A DNA stretch of 64,000 bases from Ignavibacteria bacterium (lineage in GTDB: Bacteria > Bacteroidota > Ignavibacteria > Tepidaquicellales > Tepidaquicellaceae): NCBI GenBank assembly GCA_016716125.1, contig JADJWZ010000036.1, forward strand, positions 1 to 64,000. The letters run 5' to 3'. Position 1 is the stretch's first letter. Each line of letters begins with the position of its first letter. Position numbers and translations under genes: made by a program. Below the pieces are notes generated by a model. It did not search any database, had not been told where the DNA came from, and saw only the letters and a list, made by a program, of their open reading frames with translations. Shown piece by piece: positions 1 through 7,252 of the stretch.

Positions 1-970
1 CAGGAGATGGCAGTAAAATTTATAAGACCACTAATGGCGGACAAAACTGGGATACAGTTAGCAGACCAGTCTTTAACAGCAGTATAAGCATTAAAAAATA
101 AAATTTTTAAGTGAAAACTTTGGATATGCTTTTGGAAATTCCGGAAAGTTTTCAAAACTACCAATGGTGGAAATAATTGGAGGATTTGAGTTACAAACTC
201 AATTTACAGTTTCTATAAGGCGATATTATAGATGAAAATAACTTATCGCAGCCGGAAATGTTGGAGAAATTAAATCTACAAATGGCGGAACAAACTGGAT
301 AAATATAAGACCTCTTACTTCAAATCAAATAAGATACTACAGTATAGCAATGATAAGCAGTGAAATTTTTTATGCTGCGGGTGAAAGTTCTACGCTATTA
401 AAGACTACAAACGGCGGAACAAACTGACTCCAATCTTTGTAGATTCTGTTTCAATTATTTTACGATCTGTAAATTTTTATTCTGAAGATATCGGATATGT
501 AGTCGGTGATAAAGGAATCTGCTTATTTACTACAAACGGTGGTAATACCCGGAATAAGAATTTTCCAATACAGTTAATTTAAAATCGGTTTTTATAAAAA
601 ATCCATATGAGATTTTTGCTGCAGGTGATAATGGCTGTTTAATAAAAAGAAAACAAATATTATTACAAATATAAATAATAATGATATCTCTCCCGGAGAT
701 TTTAGATTGCATCAGAATTATCCAAATCCGTTTAACCCTATCACGAAGATCAGATATTCAATTCCCCAAAGTGATTTAGTAAAGATTTCTGTTTATAATA
801 TAAAAGGTCAGCTTATAAAAACATTAGTGAATGAATTTAAGAACAAAAGTACTTTTGAAATTGAATTCAGAAGTAATGATCTTTCCAGCGGAGTTTATTA
901 CTACCGGTTAATAATAAATGATGTAGTTACTGATACCAAGCGAATGGTAGTTTTTAAAATGATTTTTTAG
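1..970 (+). pseudogene. Remnant of a YCF48-like repeat protein with T9SS sorting domain
   Basis: The left part holds repeated TTNGG-x-NW motifs in changing frames, for example around bases 30-55, 270-300 and 400-426. These are typical of YCF48/BNR-like beta-propeller blades. The only long open stretch is the last 260 bases. It encodes a complete type IX secretion C-terminal domain, starting with the NYPNPFNP motif near base 720 and ending with a basic tail at the TAG at 968-970. The gene enters from the left edge and is broken by several single-base indels and in-frame stops. It resembles the intact genes at 36520 and 45841. Either it is a pseudogene or the consensus is poor here; the neighbouring repeats show the same kind of indels. 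Confidence 0.75.
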
Positions 971-1154
971 AATATTTTATGTGTTTTATATGTAAGATTA
1001 AAAGTCATGCTAATCTGCTTTTGAGAATTCGGGATTAAAAAATTTTACTGGTTATTTTATAATGTCTTAGATTAATATTTTTGAAAGTTTTTATTAGGTA
1101 TTAAATAGCAATTGTAAAAATAAATTATTTGAGCTATTTTTATAACTTGTTCAA

Positions 1155-1560
1155 GGAGTCGTAGTTCAGTTGGCCTTGCCCCGGGGGCTGACTGTCACTC
1201 CCGGGCCGGCCGAAGTTAAGTTAGAAAAGATTAAGAAAAAAGTAAGTCGTAGTTCAGTTGGTTACCCCAGTGCTCGGGGCTGACTGTCACTCAGGAGGGT
1301 CGTCCCGAGGACTCGGGAAGTCTCGTCGAATTAAAGAAGAAAGAAGTTTACAATAAAAATATTAACAACGGAGTCGTAGTTCAGTTGGTTACCCCGAGTG
1401 CTCGGGGCTGACTGTCACTCAGGAGGTCGTCCCGAGGACTCGGGAAGTCTCGTCGAATTAAAGAAGAAAGAAGTTTACAATAAAAATATTAACAACGGAG
1501 TCGTAGTTCTCAGTTGAGTAGCTCGGGGCTGACTGTCTGGAGGTCGTCGAGCTCGTCGAA
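1155..1560 (+). repeat. Tandem 127-bp repeats of tRNA-Asp-like sequence
   Basis: Four successive copies begin at about 1155, 1243, 1370 and 1497. The two best copies are 127 bp apart. Each has a tRNA-like 5' part (GTCGTAGTTCAGTTGGTTA), an anticodon arm with loop CTGTCAC (anticodon GTC, Asp) and a T-arm-like 3' part, then a spacer of about 40 bp. In the middle copies the 3' side of the D arm is replaced by a GC-rich hairpin with CCCGAG/CTCGGG arms. A second hairpin of the same core sits in the T arm. The first and fourth copies are more damaged. The sequence is seen directly; whether any copy gives a working tRNA is doubtful. Confidence 0.7.
1370..1457 (+). tRNA. tRNA-Asp(GTC)-like gene, probably non-functional
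   Basis: This is the best preserved copy of the array. The 5' acceptor strand GGAGTCG is present. The anticodon stem-loop CTGA-CTGTCAC-TCAG reads anticodon GTC. The 3' acceptor strand expected to pair with it (CGATTCC followed by GC) is replaced by CGAATTAAAG, so the acceptor stem does not close. The D arm and T arm are interrupted by hairpins CCCCGAG-TG-CTCGGGG and TCCCGAG-GA-CTCGGGA. These break the canonical cloverleaf, so I treat it as a tRNA-derived element and not a reliable tRNA gene. Confidence 0.35.
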
Positions 1561-1649
1561 TTAAAGAAAGAAGTTACAAAAAAAAACAAAGCTCTGTTAA
1601 AAATTGGTTATACTTGCGTCACTCAGGAGCCGTCGTCTGGAAGACTCAG

Positions 1650-1897
1650 AAGTATCATTCGAGTCTTAAAGAAGAAAGTTTTTATAGGGCTATACACAAA
1701 TCTTAAAAAGAGGTAAATTCACTACAGTTGGTTACGCAAATACTCAGGTAAGATCCCAAGAGGTCTTCGAAGAGTTCGGAAAAATCGTAAAAGAGAAAGG
1801 TTTGAAAAAGCACAAACACTGACTTGTTCAAGTTAATTAACGCCTTACAAAAGTCACTCAGGAGGTCGCTGAGGACTCGAAGTCTCGTCGATTCCGC
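1650..1897 (+). pseudogene. Degraded GIY-YIG copy with tRNA-Asp 3' piece
   Basis: Words of the downstream GIY-YIG unit can be followed in order: gagtcttaaag, tttttatagggctataca, aaaagaggtaaatt, aggtaagatccc. Many bases are missing, and some tRNA-like words such as CAGTTGGTTAC are mixed in. It ends at 1857-1897 with the tRNA-Asp 3' half and is followed by the unit's terminator hairpin near 1907-1942. The mixture of two repeat types in one copy suggests a consensus built from misaligned reads, or extreme decay. No protein can be read from it. Confidence 0.5.
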
Positions 1898-2030
1898 ATA
1901 ATAAATTAGGAGCGTAGCAACTGTGTGCTCCTATATTTTTTTCATGAGCTTTAAAAACAAAGCCTTCTTAAAAATTTTGTTATAATTGGTTACTCTACCC
2001 AAAATTCTATCCAGCCTAAGCCTTTTCTTT

Positions 2031-2286
2031 ATGGAAAAATACTTCACATATATCATTCAGAGTCTTAAAGATGAAAGTTTTTATATTGGCTATACATCAA
2101 ATCTTGAAAAGAGGATAAATTTCCACAACAGTGGTTTAAGTAAATATACTTCAGGTAAGATCCCTTGGAAATAGTTTACTTTGAAGAGTTTGAAAAAAAA
2201 TCGATGCAATAAAGAGAAAGGTTTTTGAAAAAGCAACGAAACACTGAATTTTACAATAAGTTAATTAATGGCTTTATACAAAGTAG
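2031..2286 (+). pseudogene. GIY-YIG nuclease copy 1 (frameshifted)
   Basis: The reading starts like the intact copy at 2907 (MEKYFTYIIQSLKDESFYIG) and stays open through the GIY-YIG core. A missing T in the GGAAATTAG stretch near 2170 puts a stop in frame, and further small deletions follow near 2200. The expected TAG is at 2284-2286, directly before the tRNA-Asp 3' half. Apart from indels it equals the other copies, so the break may be a consensus error. If real, the product would be a 47-aa fragment lacking the catalytic C-terminal half. Confidence 0.7.
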
Positions 2287-2460
2287 TACTCAGGAGGTCG
2301 TCCTGAGGACTCAGGAAGTCGTCGATTCCGCAATAAATTAGAGCGTACTTAACTGCTGTGCCCTAATTTTTCATGAGCTTTTAAAACACAAAGCCTTCTG
2401 TAAAAATTTTGTTATAATTGGTTACTCTACCCAAAATTCTATCCAGCCTAGCCTTTCTTT

Positions 2461-2717
2461 ATGGAAAAAATACTTCACATATATCATTCGAGTCTTAAAG
2501 ATGAAAGTTTATATTGGCTATACATCAAATCTTGAAAAAGAGGATAAATTTCCACAACAGTGGTTTAAGTAAATATACTTCAGGTAAGATCCCCAAATTA
2601 GTTTACTTTGAAGAGTTTGAAAAAAAATCGGATGCAATAAAAAGAGAAAGGTTTTTGAAAAAGCAACGAAACACTGAATTTTACAATAAGTTAATTAATG
2701 GCTTTATACAAAAGTAG
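2461..2717 (+). pseudogene. GIY-YIG nuclease copy 2 (frameshifted)
   Basis: This copy carries an extra A in the first codons (ATGGAAAAAATAC), a deletion in the ATTCAGAGTC word and another in the YIG region. The C-terminal half is open from about 2514 and matches the intact copy, including the FEEFEKKSDAIKRERFLKKQ helix. It lies in the same tandem unit as its neighbours. Two or three single-base indels would restore it, which fits either decay of a redundant copy or sequencing error. Confidence 0.7.
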
Positions 2718-2773
2718 TACTCAGGAGGTCGTCCCGAGGACTCGGGAAGTCTCGTCGATTCCGCATAATAAAT

Positions 2774-2812
2774 TAGGAGCGTAGCTTAACTGCTGTGCTC
2801 CTATATTTTTTT
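2774..2812 (+). terminator. Rho-independent terminator of the array unit
   Basis: An AGGAGC / GCTCCT stem around a loop of about 15 bases is followed by a run of seven T. It stands a few bases after the acceptor end of the tRNA-Asp 3' half, where a tRNA transcript would end. Similar hairpins recur at about 1907-1942, 3220-3258 and 3657-3694; the copy near 2340-2370 is damaged. The repeated order gene, tRNA 3' half, terminator supports one transcription unit per repeat. Confidence 0.7.
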
Positions 2813-2906
2813 CATGAGCTTTTTAAAACACAAAGCCTTCTGTAAAAAATTTTGTTATAATTGGTTACTCTACCCAAAAATTCTATCCAGCCTAAGCCTT
2901 TTCTTT

Positions 2907-3167
2907 ATGGAAAAATACTTCACATATATCATTCAGAGTCTTAAAGATGAAAGTTTTTATATTGGCTATACATCAAATCTTGAAAAGAGGATAAATTTCC
3001 ACAACAGTGGTTTAAGTAAATATACTTCAGGTAAGATCCCTTGGAAATTAGTTTACTTTGAAGAGTTTGAAAAAAAATCGGATGCAATAAAAAGAGAAAG
3101 GTTTTTGAAAAAGCAACGAAACACTGAATTTTACAATAAGTTAATTAATGGCTTTATACAAAAGTAG
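2907..3167 (+). CDS. GIY-YIG nuclease family protein, intact copy 3
   Basis: An 86-aa single-domain GIY-YIG protein of the small UvrC/YhbQ-like class. The motif pair is visible as YTYII near residue 6 and FYIGYT near residue 17. A conserved basic stretch (LEKRINFHNSG) follows, then the C-terminal helix FEEFEKKSDAIKRERFLKKQ holding the catalytic-type Glu. I chose ATG 2907 because the family starts just before the first motif; an in-frame ATG at 2814 would add 31 residues of leader that decays in other copies. It is the only fully open copy of the array. No DNA-binding domain is attached. A role in mobility of the tRNA-Asp unit is inference; genome-repair or RNA roles are possible. Confidence 0.85.
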   Translation: MEKYFTYIIQSLKDESFYIGYTSNLEKRINFHNSGLSKYTSGKIPWKLVYFEEFEKKSDAIKRERFLKKQRNTEFYNKLINGFIQK

Positions 3168-3348
3168 TACTCAGGAGGTCGTCCCGAGGACTCAAAGTCT
3201 CGTCGATTCCGCATAATAAATTAGGAGCGTAGCTTAACTGCTGGCTCCTTATTTTTTTCAGAGTTTTAAAACACAAAGCCTTCTGTAAAAAATTTTGTTA
3301 TAATTGGTTACTCTACCCAAAATTCTATCCAGCCTAAGCCTTTTCTTT

Positions 3349-3601
3349 ATGGAAAAATACTTCACATATATCATTCAGAGTCTTAAAGATGAAAGTTTTT
3401 ATATTGGCTATACATCAAATCTTGAAAAGAGGATAAATTTCCACAACAGTGGTTTAAGTAAATATACTTCAGGTAGATCCGCCAAATTAGTTTACTTTGA
3501 AGAGTTTGAAAAAAATCGGATGCAATAAAAGAAAGGTTTTTGAAAAAGCAACGAAACACTGAATTTTACAATAAGTTAATTAATGGCTTTATACAAAGTA
3601 G
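3349..3601 (+). pseudogene. GIY-YIG nuclease copy 4 (frameshifted)
   Basis: Open from ATG 3349 through the GIY-YIG core to residue 59, with the local change GRSAK where other copies read GKIPWK. It loses frame in the run of A near 3510 (FEKNRMQ, then stop). The remaining sequence to the TAG at 3599-3601 matches the intact copy. Indels are confined to short homopolymers and the AGGTAAGATCCC word. The unit's tRNA-Asp 3' half (3604-3647) and terminator follow. Confidence 0.7.
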
Positions 3602-3788
3602 TACTCAGGAGGTCGTCCGAGGACTCGGGAAGTCTCGTCGATTCCGCATAATAAATTAGGAGCGTAGCTTAACTGCTGTGCTCCTATATTTTTTTCATGA
3701 GCTTTTTAAAACACAAAGCCTTCTGTAAAAAATTTTGTTATAATTGGTTACTCTACCCAAAATTCTATCCAGCCTAAGCCTTTTCTTT

Positions 3789-4048
3789 ATGGAAAAATAC
3801 TTCACATATATCATTCAGAGTCTTAAAGATGAAAGTTTTATATTGGCTATACATCAAATCTTGAAAAGAGGATAAATTTCCACAACAGTGGTTTAAGTAA
3901 ATATACTTCAGGTAAGATCCCTTGGAAATTAGTTTACTTTGAAGAGTTTGAAAAAAAATCGGATGCAATAAAAAGAGAAAGGTTTTTGAAAAAGCAACGA
4001 AACACTGAATTTTACAATAAGTTAATTAATGGCTTTATACAAAAGTAG
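3789..4048 (+). pseudogene. GIY-YIG nuclease copy 5 (one-base frameshift)
   Basis: The sequence equals the intact copy at 2907 except for one missing T in GAAAGTTTTTATATTGG near 3835. This shifts the frame after about 15 codons. The C-terminal half and the TAG at 4046-4048 are preserved, and the tRNA-Asp 3' half 4051-4095 follows. A single homopolymer indel separates it from a working gene, so this copy may be intact in the cell. Confidence 0.7.
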
Positions 4049-4097
4049 TACTCAGGAGGTCGTCCCGAGGACTCGGGAAGTCTCGTCGATTCCGCAA

Positions 4098-4127
4098 ATG
4101 CCGATATAAACAATCGGCAATTTTTAT
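4098..4127 (+). terminator. Terminator after the last tRNA-Asp 3' half
   Basis: TGCCGAT and ATCGGCA pair around a seven-base loop and are followed by a T-rich run. It directly follows the CCGC acceptor end at 4095. Its sequence differs from the AGGAGC terminators of the internal units, so this is probably the original, unduplicated right end of the tRNA-Asp locus. Confidence 0.75.
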
Positions 4128-4129
4128 TT

Positions 4130-4343
4130 ATGCACTATACATACATTATAAAAAGCAAAAAGAATGGCAGGTTTTATATTGGTCATTGTATTGATATAGA
4201 AGAAAGGTTAAAACATAATAATGATGGAGGCACTTATTCAACTAAAGCCATATACACCATGGGAAATGGTTTACTCAGATGAGTTTAAAACAAAATCAGA
4301 AGCTATGAAAAGAGAGTATGCATTGAAGAGGGAAAATTCGTAA
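4130..4343 (+). pseudogene. Second, divergent GIY-YIG gene (one-base frameshift)
   Basis: The translation starts MHYTYIIKSKKNGRFYIGHC, a clear GIY-YIG core (YTYII and FYIGH). After about 41 codons the frame slips in an AAA run near 4244. In the next frame it continues PWEMVYSDEFKTKSEAMKREYALKRENS to a TAA at 4341-4343. Removing one A restores a protein of about 70 aa. It shares only the family fold with the tandem copies, so it is not a member of the 440-bp repeat. Its place right after the tRNA terminator suggests this locus attracted GIY-YIG genes more than once. Confidence 0.7.
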
Positions 4344-4348
4344 ATTCG

Positions 4349-4744
4349 TTATTTCACAGCAATTGCTTCGACTTCTATCATAAGTTCAGGATAAGCCAGT
4401 TTGGAAACTTCAACAAGTGTCCCTGAGGCAATACAGCCTTTGGCGGCGGTTCTTTCCATCACGTTGCCGAAACTTTCGTAAAATTTCCCCATGTCTGTGG
4501 TAAAGTAATTTATTTTAACAACGTTCTCCAGCTTATAGTCTGAATGGCTTAAAACTTTTTCCAGATTATCAAATGCAAGATTTATCTGCGAACCCATGTC
4601 TTTCGGATGCTGAGGGGTTCCGTTTTCATCGACCGAGGTTTGCCCGGCACAGTATAAAGTATATTCTGCATTTCTTACTTCTACTGCCTGAGCAAAACCC
4701 ATATCATCTTGCCATTTCCAGGGGTTAAAGATTTTTTTCTCCAT
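4349..4744 (-). CDS. RidA/YjgF/UK114-family protein
   Basis: A 131-aa protein of the usual Rid length. It contains YTLYCAGQTSVDENG near the N-terminus and the family signature VEVSKLAYPELMIEVEAIAV at the end. RidA proteins form trimers that hydrolyse reactive enamine/imine intermediates from PLP enzymes. The Arg of the E. coli ARSCVEV motif, which binds the substrate carboxylate, is Gly here (SGTLVEV). Imine deaminase activity is therefore unlikely, and it probably belongs to one of the Rid subfamilies of unknown role. It stands alone between the GIY-YIG array and a SIMPL gene, convergent with the array. Confidence 0.85.
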   Translation of the reverse strand: MEKKIFNPWKWQDDMGFAQAVEVRNAEYTLYCAGQTSVDENGTPQHPKDMGSQINLAFDNLEKVLSHSDYKLENVVKINYFTTDMGKFYESFGNVMERTAAKGCIASGTLVEVSKLAYPELMIEVEAIAVK

Positions 4745-4860
4745 GTTTGTTGGTATGATTTTTTAATTTAAAAATTCTGATGCAATTCAAGTTGATACTA
4801 TAAAGAAAAAATGCAATAATAACTATAAATGCGGAAATGATTCAGACATTCACTTACACA

Positions 4861-5637
4861 TCAATCATTCCCTAATTCAAAAGTAACTCTTACACTTGCA
4901 CTTATACTTATCTGACCTTCCCTGAATATACTTTCAACCCCCCGCATTCCGGAATCAGATACGGATTCGGTCGAATTAAATGGATTAGAGTAGTAAGAAC
5001 CCTGGACCTGTTCTATTATTTTAATCACGCCGCCTAAATTCAAACCGAGAACGGATACCATATCAGCAGCTTTCTTTTTTGCACTTAATAAAGCCTGCTC
5101 CCTTGCCTGGGATCTTAATTCAATTTCTTTAGAATATAATAACTGAGGCGACTGAGGATAAGAATTTTTTATATCAATGATTTTATCAAGTAATCTTACA
5201 TATGAGTTAATATCGGATAGTTTGACAAATATGGAATTATATCCATTAAATTTCGGAGTTGCAGGATTATCATTATAACTTTTATTTAATGAAATTCCCG
5301 ATGTCTGAATATCCGATTCAAGAACTCCTGCAAGTTTCAATACATTAAGAATTTCTTTTGTAGATCTGTCAATTTCTGTTTTTACAGTTTGTACAGAATT
5401 GTTTTCATTTCTAACCTGGATTATCCAGTTTAATTTGTCAGGAGAAACTAAGATCTCAGATGTTCCGGTGACTTCAATAATGCGGTCTTGCTGACATAAA
5501 GTTAAATTCCCATAGAATGTCAGGAATATAATTAACAGTAATCTCAAAATTGTTTTTATTTTAATATTTTGAATTATATATTTAGAATTGTAGAGAGTGA
5601 AATTTTTCATTAAATGATAAAATCTTTTTTGAGCCAT
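4861..5637 (-). CDS. SIMPL-domain (DUF541) exported protein
   Basis: A 258-aa protein with a hydrophobic N-terminal segment (about residues 30-48, ending near LCQ) and then a SIMPL domain: IIEVTGTSEILVSPD opening strand, VLKLAGVLESDIQTSGISL, and a long helix SQAREQALLSAKKKAADM. SIMPL proteins (E. coli YggE type) are periplasmic or outer-membrane associated and of unsettled function. ATG 5610 (MKNF) is an alternative start with a shorter leader. A GGAAGG lies about 16 bases upstream of 5637, so the start is uncertain. No operon partner is evident; the next gene upstream is a GNAT acetyltransferase on the same strand. Confidence 0.8.
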   Translation of the reverse strand: MAQKRFYHLMKNFTLYNSKYIIQNIKIKTILRLLLIIFLTFYGNLTLCQQDRIIEVTGTSEILVSPDKLNWIIQVRNENNSVQTVKTEIDRSTKEILNVLKLAGVLESDIQTSGISLNKSYNDNPATPKFNGYNSIFVKLSDINSYVRLLDKIIDIKNSYPQSPQLLYSKEIELRSQAREQALLSAKKKAADMVSVLGLNLGGVIKIIEQVQGSYYSNPFNSTESVSDSGMRGVESIFREGQISISASVRVTFELGND

Positions 5638-5726
5638 GAAGTCTGCAAAACTAACCTTCCGGAGGTTTCTCTTTGATTAAAAAGTTTTCCACAAGAAGTC
5701 ACTCATGAGAATATATATTTAAATCA

Positions 5727-6260
5727 TCATCCCTTACCAAAAAACTCATCCCTCAGCAATACATAAGTAAGCAGATCATAATATTTTCCGCGGTTATACC
5801 AGATGCCTTTTGATGTGGATTCATAATGGTAACCCGCCTTTTCAGCGACGCGGATTGAGGGTTTGTTTTCAGGATGGATCATCAGCCGGATGCGGTTTAT
5901 CTTTGTCTTTTCGAAAAGATACTTTGTCATGAGCTGAACGGATTCAGTGGCTATGCCTTTGCCGCGGTTTTGTGTTCCGTAGATCTGATAGGAAAGTTCA
6001 ATCTCATCCAGGTATTTCAGCGTTCGGAAAAATTCAATATGACCCGCAATGTATCCGTTGGAAGCGGTTGTAATTACCAGCATGCCGGAATCCTTTCCCC
6101 AGAATCCGCTTTCCGCAAACTGCTGACGAAAAAGATTCTGACTCATCACACCCATTGGAAAATATACTCCCCTGTCTTCGATATCTGCATGCCGCTCCCA
6201 CATAAACGCAAGATCAGTTTCAATGATGGGACGGAGGATTATGTTATTACTTTTTAACAT
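5727..6260 (-). CDS. GNAT acetyltransferase, RimJ/RimL-like
   Basis: A 177-aa protein with the RimJ/RimL acetyltransferase layout. It has an N-terminal LKSNNIILRPIIETDLAFMWE strand-helix, a central IELSYQIYGTQNRGKGIATES segment with the Q/RxxGxG/A acetyl-CoA loop (QNRGKGIA), and the ending KINRIRLMIHPENKPSIRVAEKAGY typical of this class. Such enzymes acetylate amino groups of ribosomal proteins, small molecules or antibiotics; the substrate cannot be told. It is a single gene, separated from both neighbours by 75-90 bp. Confidence 0.85.
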   Translation of the reverse strand: MLKSNNIILRPIIETDLAFMWERHADIEDRGVYFPMGVMSQNLFRQQFAESGFWGKDSGMLVITTASNGYIAGHIEFFRTLKYLDEIELSYQIYGTQNRGKGIATESVQLMTKYLFEKTKINRIRLMIHPENKPSIRVAEKAGYHYESTSKGIWYNRGKYYDLLTYVLLRDEFFGKG

Positions 6261-6334
6261 TGTGAATTCATTATCAATCTGTTTTTAAAAATTCAGCTTG
6301 TTGTTAGTTTGGAAATTATCTATTTATTAATTTT

Positions 6335-7189
6335 TTATTTCAACAGCATCATCCTCTTCGTTTCAACATACTCACCCGCCTCCAGTTTATAAAAATAAAC
6401 ACCGCTCGGTAAACCTTCACCGTTGAAATCAACCGCATAACTTCCCGGATCTTGCTTTCCATTAAATAAAGTTACTATCTCTTTTCCCTGATTATTATAA
6501 ACTACAAGCTTCACTTCAGACAGTTGAATTCTGATATCTGAAGGTAAATCAAACTTAATTTTAGTAACCGGATTGAAAGGATTTGGATAATTTTGATAAA
6601 GAGAATACTTTCCGGGAATATTACTCATATTACTTTGAGTTCCGGTCGGGAAGTCAATAAAATGATTGAGAGGATTTGTAATTTCTGTATTCCAATTATT
6701 TATATAAGCACGAATTCTTGTATAGAGATTTTCAGGACCATTTCTCCAGTTTAAATCCAGTGAACCGGTAAATGATGCTGCGGAGGTTTGCAGCCTCACC
6801 TTTACGATCAGTGTTCCCGGGAAACTGCTTGAAATGTTCGGATAGTTTGATGTAAAAAATCCTCCGGGTAATTGCAACTGGCTTCCGTTTACGCTTAGAT
6901 TGTATGGCTGTAATCCTTCCGGCAGTTCAGAGTCAAGTTTGATCAGTGTCAGTGTTCCTCCATTTGAGAATTCAGGATTGAAATCAAAAAGATATTGACC
7001 CAGTGAATACAAGAATATGGATGAGTCCGGATTGGTATGTATTAGTCTTATCTCAAATTCCAGAGTATTGGGTGAAATCATAGTAAATTCATTTGCAATA
7101 AGTTTGTATGATGGAATTACTGCAATACTTAAATTTACTTTTAAAAAGATAACCATAAGTACTAAAAGTAACTTAATTAAGTTTTTCAT
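6335..7189 (-). CDS. Secreted protein with T9SS C-terminal sorting domain
   Basis: A 284-aa exported protein. The signal peptide is at residues 1-23 (MKNLIKLLLVLMVIFLKVNLSIA). A beta-rich passenger of about 165 residues with no family I recognise follows. The C-terminal type A sorting domain begins at YQNYPNPFNPVTKI and ends ETKRMMLLK. The last 55 residues are almost identical to those of the next gene (7253-8620) although the passengers differ, which points to domain copying or gene conversion. In T9SS the C-terminal domain directs export across the outer membrane and is cleaved on arrival. It ends 64 bp from its upstream neighbour and may be co-transcribed with it. Confidence 0.85.
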   Translation of the reverse strand: MKNLIKLLLVLMVIFLKVNLSIAVIPSYKLIANEFTMISPNTLEFEIRLIHTNPDSSIFLYSLGQYLFDFNPEFSNGGTLTLIKLDSELPEGLQPYNLSVNGSQLQLPGGFFTSNYPNISSSFPGTLIVKVRLQTSAASFTGSLDLNWRNGPENLYTRIRAYINNWNTEITNPLNHFIDFPTGTQSNMSNIPGKYSLYQNYPNPFNPVTKIKFDLPSDIRIQLSEVKLVVYNNQGKEIVTLFNGKQDPGSYAVDFNGEGLPSGVYFYKLEAGEYVETKRMMLLK

Positions 7190-7252
7190 ATTTATTACTT
7201 TTTGGTTAATAAAATTTATAGTAGAGTTTATTTACTATTAAGACATTTGTCC

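Larger units (their letters stand above)
1857..4095 (+). repeat. Array of ~440-bp units: GIY-YIG gene + tRNA-Asp 3' half + terminator
   Basis: GIY-YIG start codons lie at 2031, 2461, 2907, 3349 and 3789, a period of 430-446 bp. The copies are nearly identical apart from small indels. Each gene's stop codon is followed after two or three bases by the 3' half of tRNA-Asp, from the 3' anticodon stem CTCAGG to the acceptor CGATTCC-GC. These 3' halves lie at 1857-1897, 2289-2341, 2720-2764, 3170-3212, 3604-3647 and 4051-4095. Most are followed by a terminator hairpin and the shared leader of the next gene. The leader carries TATAATTGGTTAC, whose last bases match the tRNA D-loop word TTGGTTAC. The gene therefore sits where the 5' half of the tRNA would be. 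Confidence 0.8.

Noticed and set aside
1986..3304. Longer GIY-YIG products starting upstream of MEKYF (for example at 2814)
   Set aside because: The extra 20-31 residues are the translated leader of the repeat, vary with indels between copies and precede the normal family start.
1155..4095. A CRISPR array reading of the evenly spaced repeats
   Set aside because: Units are 127 and ~440 bp, contain tRNA and protein-coding sequence, and there are no short repeat-unique spacer pairs or cas genes.
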